Shown here in pieces: positions 58,519 to 64,000 of a DNA stretch of 64,000 nucleotides. This DNA comes from Paguma larvata (lineage: Eukaryota; Chordata; Mammalia; Carnivora; Viverridae). Position 1 is the stretch's first letter; every line of letters starts with the position of its first letter. The stretch covers positions 79,578,502 through 79,642,501 of the forward strand of contig CM057832.1 in NCBI GenBank assembly GCA_030068075.1. The letters run 5' to 3'. The notes under the pieces are model-generated. The model searched no databases. It was not told where the DNA came from and saw only the letters and a program-made list of their open reading frames with translations. The position numbers and the translations under genes were made by a program.

Positions 58519-60573
58519 CGGGTTCGTAATTTTAATGTCAAGTAAAAACCAAGTCCGGGTTGAGCAAGGAGAGAGTTGATCACAAACGGTTTTTTCCAAA
58601 ATGGAGAAAGGGCCTTTGTGGGGGTGGGGGTGGGGGGATGTAGCAACAGAAGAACATCCATCCGCAAGGGTCTCTGGGGCTGGGCAAAAAGAGGGTCTCT
58701 TTTATAGGGGGGAGCAAAGTGGGCTGGAAAGGAGGCGTATGGGGAACAGGGATGAAAGCCTGGCTTTGAATGCCTTGCAGAAGAGAGTACATTTTAACAG
58801 GAGGCCAGCCTGTTCCCAGAGAAGCCCTTGAGGAAGGGTCGGAGACTGGCTAAAAAGTTCAAGGACCTGAAGGAAGGGAAAAAGGTTCAGGCAAAGGTTA
58901 ATTAACGGACATTTTGTTCTAATGGGCAGTTAGCTAATCATTTATCAGGCCAAGAAAGTGCATTCGGAGGGTCTGTGTCTGGCCGTGTCACAGGTGAACA
59001 AGGAGACAGCTGTGAGTCTCACACAGGTTCTGTGGGGACGGGGGTGGACTTTGCAGCAAGCTATTTCCAGAACACAAAAGGGTAAGGGGAGATTCCCGTA
59101 ATCCTCGCTGTTTCCCCGGAATCAAAGGGCTCAGGTGAAGTTCAGCAGTGTCACTCACAGGGTCCCAGGTGATGCCGATGCTGCTGGCCACAACGTGAGA
59201 GCCGCTTTCTTAAAGTCATCCCTTAGCGGCTCGGAACCGCCATTGTGGCGTCTTTGGAGGACATCAAGGGAATCCTTCGGAACTCTTTCCTGCCAGGGGT
59301 TTCTGCAGTTTTTCACCCGCACCAGGGCACCCTTCTCCACAGAAGTCCTCCTAGGGGCTTCAAACTGAAGTGTGCTTCCTCGGGAAGACATACAGAAAGC
59401 TCTTGCTGCCCCTGCTAACATTTTATTTTCCAGTATTGAAATATCTAAGAAAGTGGGTCACATGGCGAGCTTGGATGTCACAGTCCATTCAAAATAAATC
59501 AAGAAGGCCAACCTTTGCCTCCACAGCCTGGCGCTAAAGCTTCTCTGTCTTCTCTCTCACTTTTCCATTCTCTTGAGTAATTTTTAAGCACTTTCATTTA
59601 AAATGAGAGCTTGGAATAAAAGAAGGGTCAGGAGGTTAAATTCAATCTCATTTAATTCTGCATTCTGTTGTGACACCAGGTTATTTCTTAGTCCACCTTT
59701 GGGAGTGAGAAGCCATTATTGGAAGCTGTTTCTTGATCCGACCTTTGCATGAAGGGCTGTAGAGGTCAGAGGGATCATTCACCTCCTCTTTAAGTCAGAG
59801 TCAACATTTGCTGGTAGCTAATTAAATCCCTGGCACCTTTCAGGAAAGGCTGGAAGCTGGTTGGGAATGGGTCAGCTGCGCCCTCCCCAGCCAGGGGGCA
59901 GCATTGGGTCAGTTAGTTCAGCGAGGCTCTGTGTCTCCTCTGTTGTCTGGGCTTCACATGCTGACAGTTAAAGACAGGTGCACTCGCGTGTAGACGTCCC
60001 CTTGACCTCCAGCTGCTGCCTGGCTTCTCCTGGCAAGGAGGGAATTACTGCAGCGTTTTGCAATTGCAGTGGAAATGGAGCAGATTCTCAAAAGTAAGGA
60101 GGTGGCAAGACACCGGCTTCTACCTCCTTTTAGAAACTCAGAAAGCCATCAGAGAGGTTGCAAGAGCGTTAGGTCCAGTCGCTGTCTGTCTTCTCACACA
60201 TGCTAGCTCCTTGACACAACCAACTTCACCCCGTGGTCCCTGCGACCTCACGAGGAACCCACAACACAGCCCACACGAGAGCTCGGGCTGGCTTTGATTC
60301 GTATGAACTGGGAGAACAACTTAAGCCTCTTGCACGATGTTTCATTCAAAAGCTGGAATTAGGATAGGCTATCGGCTGATGCTTCTGAAATGCATACTGT
60401 TAGAAATTCAGCTTGATGGTCAGAGACGGGTGAGTAGGGCTTGCTAGGTTATCAAGAGTTACTGCAAAGCAAGAGCCAAAACCTGTGCTTTACTTAATAT
60501 ATTCTGCTTGTCATTTTTAAGCTGTCTGAGTTTGTGAGTTTTATTCCATCTGTCCCGCCACGTTCATAGGAAG
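58519..60573. other. Unassigned intron sequence
   Basis: Mostly unrecognised. 59158-59205 (ggtcccaggtgatgccgatg, ctgctgg) resembles a MER5A end. No second coding exon seen. Confidence 0.4.
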
Positions 60574-60581
60574 GACCTTCG

Positions 60582-60830
60582 GGGCGCCTGGGTGGTTCAG
60601 TTCGTTGAGCATTTGACTTCGGCTCAGGTTGTGATCTCACGGTTCATGAGTTCAAGCCCCGCATTGGGCTCTCTGCTGTCAGTGCAGAGCCCACTTCGGA
60701 TCTTCGGTCCTCTTCTCGTTCTGCCCCTCCCTTGCTGGTGTGAGCGCTCTCTCTCCCTCCCTTTCTCCCTCCCTTTCTCCCTCCCTCCCCCCGCAAAATA
60801 AAACATTAAAAAAATATTTTTTTTAAAAAA
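60582..60830 (+). mobile_element. CAN-SINE, sense, with 8-bp target duplication
   Basis: GACCTTCG at 60574-60581 and 60831-60838. Carries a CCCT/TTCT pyrimidine run before its tail. Confidence 0.94.
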
Positions 60831-60964
60831 GACCTTCGTTTCCTACCCCTTTGATGGCATCCTGAGGGGAAAATAGAAGTATATACGTTCTGTTGATTTA
60901 CATCTTAGCCTCAAAAAATATTTACCGAATGCTCCGTCTGTGTATGCCGTTGTAGAAAATGAAA

Positions 60965-61148
60965 GAGCACTGTTCAAGTGTGGTCCAAAGTCTGCCTGGA
61001 AGGTACTTGTTAAAAATACAAGTTACTGCCTTTCCTTTCCACATGGGAATTCCCAGGGTGGGGGCCAGGGGTCTGTTTTCTTTGTTCGATTTCATTTTGT
61101 AAATTCTCCCTGTGACTCTAAGGGACATAAAACATTAAGAACCACTGA
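60965..61148. mobile_element. MER5A-like hAT element
   Basis: tcaagtgtggtccaaagtct near the left end and ttaagaaccactgattc at the right end frame a full-length but diverged MER5A-like unit. Confidence 0.7.
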
Positions 61149-61261
61149 TTCGCAGGAAACAAATGTTATCATCCGGGCAGTTTCCCCAGGTGAGATCTGT
61201 GGTTTTGAGATTTCACTGAATCTTCTATTAGCCCAGGTCCGGCTTTAGCAAAGGGGAGTGT

Positions 61262-61460
61262 CCCTTTGCGGTCCCGGTCAGCAGACCCGGACAAGTGGCC
61301 GTGGATTTCTTGCGGTAGTAGCAGTGCGGTATCACGTGGCATGATCAGAAACTACAGTCAGCAAATAGAAGGAGCTGGAACCACCCGCGTTGCTAACTTG
61401 CCGGCGTTAACCTCGGAGAGCTACGTCTGCTTTACCGCCCCTTCTCTTTCCCTCGGAACT
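61262..61460. promoter_or_regulatory. Second CpG-rich patch, in the intron downstream of the exon
   Basis: About 15 CpGs occur within 200 bp (for example CCCGCGTTGC and GCCGGCGTTAACC). The flanks are ordinary intron. No repeat family was recognised. It may be a regulatory element or the remnant of a GC-rich repeat. Confidence 0.3.
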
Positions 61461-61604
61461 TGAGCCTGTCACTCTTCACTGGAGCAAAGTGGCATTTCTT
61501 TGTGAGCAAGTCGTACGGAATGTAAAGATGGGAGTGGGATTGCTCATCAGCCAGACTTGAACATATACTAGAGGCTCAGCACTGATCGGAAAAAGTTGTT
61601 TTGG

Positions 61605-61811
61605 GGGACACCTGGATGGCTGAGTCCGTTAAGCATCCGACTTCCGCTCAGGTCATGATCTTACTGCTCGTGGGTTCGAGCCCCGCGTTGGGCTCTGTGC
61701 TGACAGCTGGGTTTGGATTCTGTGTCTCCCTCTCTCGCTGCCCCTCCCCCATTTTCATTCTGTCTCTCTCTCTCTCTCTCTCAAAAATATTAAAATTTTT
61801 TTTAAAAAAAT
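61605..61811 (+). mobile_element. CAN-SINE, sense
   Basis: ggggacacctggatggctga head, intact box B (GGGTTCGAGCC), (CT)n and tail. Probable target repeat ttgtttt(t)gg on both sides. Confidence 0.93.
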
Positions 61812-61993
61812 AATTGTTTTTGGAAAATTGTAACAATACTTAAGCGCTTTGCTTCTAGTAAAGATTTCTCTATCCCACGTATATTTGAAAACTACCTCCC
61901 AAACCCCTTCTGGAAAAATATCGTTACGGAATGACCAGTTCTGAAAAGTCTCACAGCCTACCAGTCTCCCTTTAGGCAACATAAATCATTCTG

Positions 61994-62197
61994 GGGGGCA
62001 CCTGGATGGCTCGGTTGGTTAAGTGTCTGAATCTTGATTTTTAGCTCAGGTCATGATCTCATGGTTCATGAGTTCGAGCCCCACGTTGGGCTCTCTGGTG
62101 ACCATGCAGAGCCTGCTTGGGATTCTCTGTCTCCCTTTCTCTCTCTGCCCCTCCCCCTCTGTCTGTCTGTCTCTCTCTCTCAAAAATAAATTTTAAA
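61994..62197 (+). mobile_element. CAN-SINE, sense, with 11-bp target duplication
   Basis: AAATCATTCTG at 61983-61993 versus AAATCGCTCTG at 62198-62208. Confidence 0.95.
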
Positions 62198-62208
62198 AAA
62201 TCGCTCTG

Positions 62209-63530
62209 AGTGGAGAACAAAGGCAAGGTTCTATCTGAGAGATGGGTAGTAGCAAGCATATAGTGTCATTTGGAGGGCTTTGGCTATTTTGAGTGGTATG
62301 TTATGCAGCTGGAAATGGCGTTTATCTCTCCTCTCAAAGCTACATGAAAAGGACAGGAAAATAATAAAATTAAAGCCACAAGCACCAAGAGACAGTAGCA
62401 GAAGAGAAGAACACAACAGTACACCACAATGGTGACTGGCTGCAGGAGACAGTGGTGCTCCCCGGGAGGTCCCGTCGTCCTCTTCCTTCAGGCGTAAGGA
62501 AGACGGCACCGCACCCCCTGTCCCCTGGAAGTCCAGCATGGTCACTAAAATGGCAGTAATGACGTGTGACGCTCCTTCTGAGCAGGAGCAGCCAAAGCCT
62601 CATGTTAGGATGACAGGGTCATAAGATGGCAGAACGTCTCTCAGCACGGGTCCCTGACCCTGGGGACGTGTAGCGGGAGAGAGGAATCAGCTTGTGTTGT
62701 CTTAGGCCATGGGGGTTTGGAGAGTAGTTACCACAGCCTGGCCTGGTCAGTACCGACTGATACACCGGTAGGTTTCTGTTGACTCTGTGTGAGGATTCGT
62801 GCCGTGGAGCCCCAAGAAAGGCTCAGGAATTACAGACCCCGCATACCTCAGGTGGCCGGCGTATGGCTGCAAAAAAAAAAAAAAAAAAGATGGTTTGGCA
62901 AGTCTGTCACTGGAGACATTAGAGTCCATCTCCAGCCCAGCGCCGGGTTGCCACTCCCCTCGGCCCCCCAGAGGGTGGGAGATTTACCGTGAAGGAACAG
63001 GCCACGCAGAGAAGCCCTGCGTCTAGGGACACTGGTCACAGCTGACAATGGGAATGAGGCACCTTGTAGCATATGGGCCTGTGAAACAGTGAGAGACGCT
63101 GAGAATGCCTTAGATCCTTAGCTGTCAGCTTTAGAACCTACCTGGCCCCTCCCCTTGCAGGAGGTTAGAATATTCTTCCCCAAGGAAACAGGCCCCTGAG
63201 CAGATACCTACAGACGCTCATGTTTGGGGGGTTCCCGACAGGACACCTGGTTCCCCACCTGATCACACCACAGTGAAGTTTCCTGCCTCTCGTGAATCTT
63301 CCAGTGGGCGTTTCGGGGACCCACTGTTGTTAAATATGAGTGGACACCCAAGGATCGCCAGACATCCAAAGAATGTCTATAACATGAAAGACAAAGGCAA
63401 AAAAGCAAACGGAGAAGGGAACTTGAAGAAATAAAGGCAGTGCACTGAGCAAGAGAAAATTGTAAAATACTTATCAGTTTCCTCAGAAAGGGTGGAATAA
63501 GGGAGCCATTGAATAGAATAGGACACCCTT
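62209..63530. other. Unassigned intron sequence
   Basis: Holds an 18-base A-run at about 62871-62889. No recognised transposon or exon. Confidence 0.4.
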
Positions 63531-63698
63531 AGGGCCCCTGGGTGGTTCAGTCATTTAAGCATCTGACTTCAGCTCAGGTCATGATGTTGCAGTTCGTGAG
63601 TTCGAGCCCCGTGTCAGGCTCTTTGCTGACAGCTCAGAGCCTGGAGCCTGCTTTGGATACTGTGTCTCCCTCTCTCTCTGCCCCTCCCTTGCTCACAC

Positions 63699-63749
<51 letters not shown>

Positions 63750-63778
63750 CTCAAAAATAAATAAACATTAAAAAAAAA
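63531..63778 (+). mobile_element. CAN-SINE, sense
   Basis: gggcccctgggtggttcagt head, box B GAGTTCGAGCC, (GTCT)n/(CT)n expansion at about 63703-63744, and AAATAAATAAACATTAAA tail. Confidence 0.94.
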
Positions 63779-64000
63779 ACCATCTTTAAAAAAATTCCCA
63801 CCCCCAATTTTTGACTATAAAATATGACAGCAGAAACTTAAAATTTCAAAAATTTTAAAAATCTTTCAGTAGGGAGAAGACAAGGCTGAGGGAATCTTCC
63901 AGAGACTAGAACAATGAAGGCAAAAGGAATGGAGAGTAAGTAGGAATGTAGATAAAATGGAAAAATCATGGAAAAAAAGACATGAGAATTGCTTGGCAAA

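Larger units (their letters stand above)
57941..64000 (+). other. APBA1: Start of the intron after the first APBA1 coding exon
   Basis: It begins at the GTAAGT donor and contains repeats and unique DNA. No second exon was recognised: there is no frame resembling the Ser/Pro-rich linker or PTB domain that should follow. Confidence 0.8.

Overview
The window is mammalian nuclear DNA, and the repeat content points to a cat-family carnivore (Felidae, or a close feliform). More than 30 copies of a tRNA-Lys-derived CAN-SINE of feline type lie on both strands. They begin near GGGGCGCCTGGGTGGCTCAG, carry a degenerate box B (GAGTTCGAGCC), a CT-rich middle and an (AAATAAAT)-type A-rich tail. Many have intact target-site duplications of 8-20 bp. 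No bacterial, viral or organellar gene organisation is present.

Only one protein-coding segment can be supported: the first coding exon of APBA1 (X11-alpha / Mint1) at 56747-57940 on the plus strand. It has a strong splice acceptor at 56678 and a textbook donor at 57941. It encodes residues 1-398 in phase 0, covering the acidic N-terminus, the Munc18-binding region and the CASK-binding region. The PTB and PDZ domains must lie downstream of the window. The exon sits in a CpG island (about 56620-58090). Bases 1-56678 are best read as part of the long first intron or 5' region of APBA1, and 57941-64000 as the start of the next intron.

Layout: 1-12.8 kb holds SINEs, an L2 3' end, a hAT element split by a SINE, an L1 3' UTR, and two head-to-tail copies of an ancient mammalian repeat (6.4-8.0 kb). 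At 12.8-16.8 kb a MIR is split by a 3.7-kb stack of L1 3' ends with a perfect 16-bp target duplication. At 17.3-18.6 kb are SINEs, an antisense L1 tail and a 37-unit GAAA tract grown from a SINE tail. The 18.6-28.4 kb stretch is mostly unique sequence with old L1, L2 and MIR remnants. An antisense MLT1-type LTR lies at 28.6-29.2 kb. The 29.4-41 kb stretch holds many SINEs, L1 fragments and a second ancient repeat copy split by two SINEs. A compact CpG-rich patch occurs at about 41.97-42.24 kb. The 42.6-56.6 kb stretch holds SINEs, MIR, L2, a hAT-like element and an unexplained pair of about 230-bp direct repeats at 46.4 and 47.5 kb. After the exon, intron 2 holds hAT remnants, more SINEs and a second CpG-rich patch near 61.3 kb.

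I found no operon-like or defence-like system. The most interesting leads are the intronic CpG-rich patches, the datable nested insertions, the inverted SINE pairs and the unexplained repeat pairs. Repeat family names come from recognising consensus features by eye, not from a database search.
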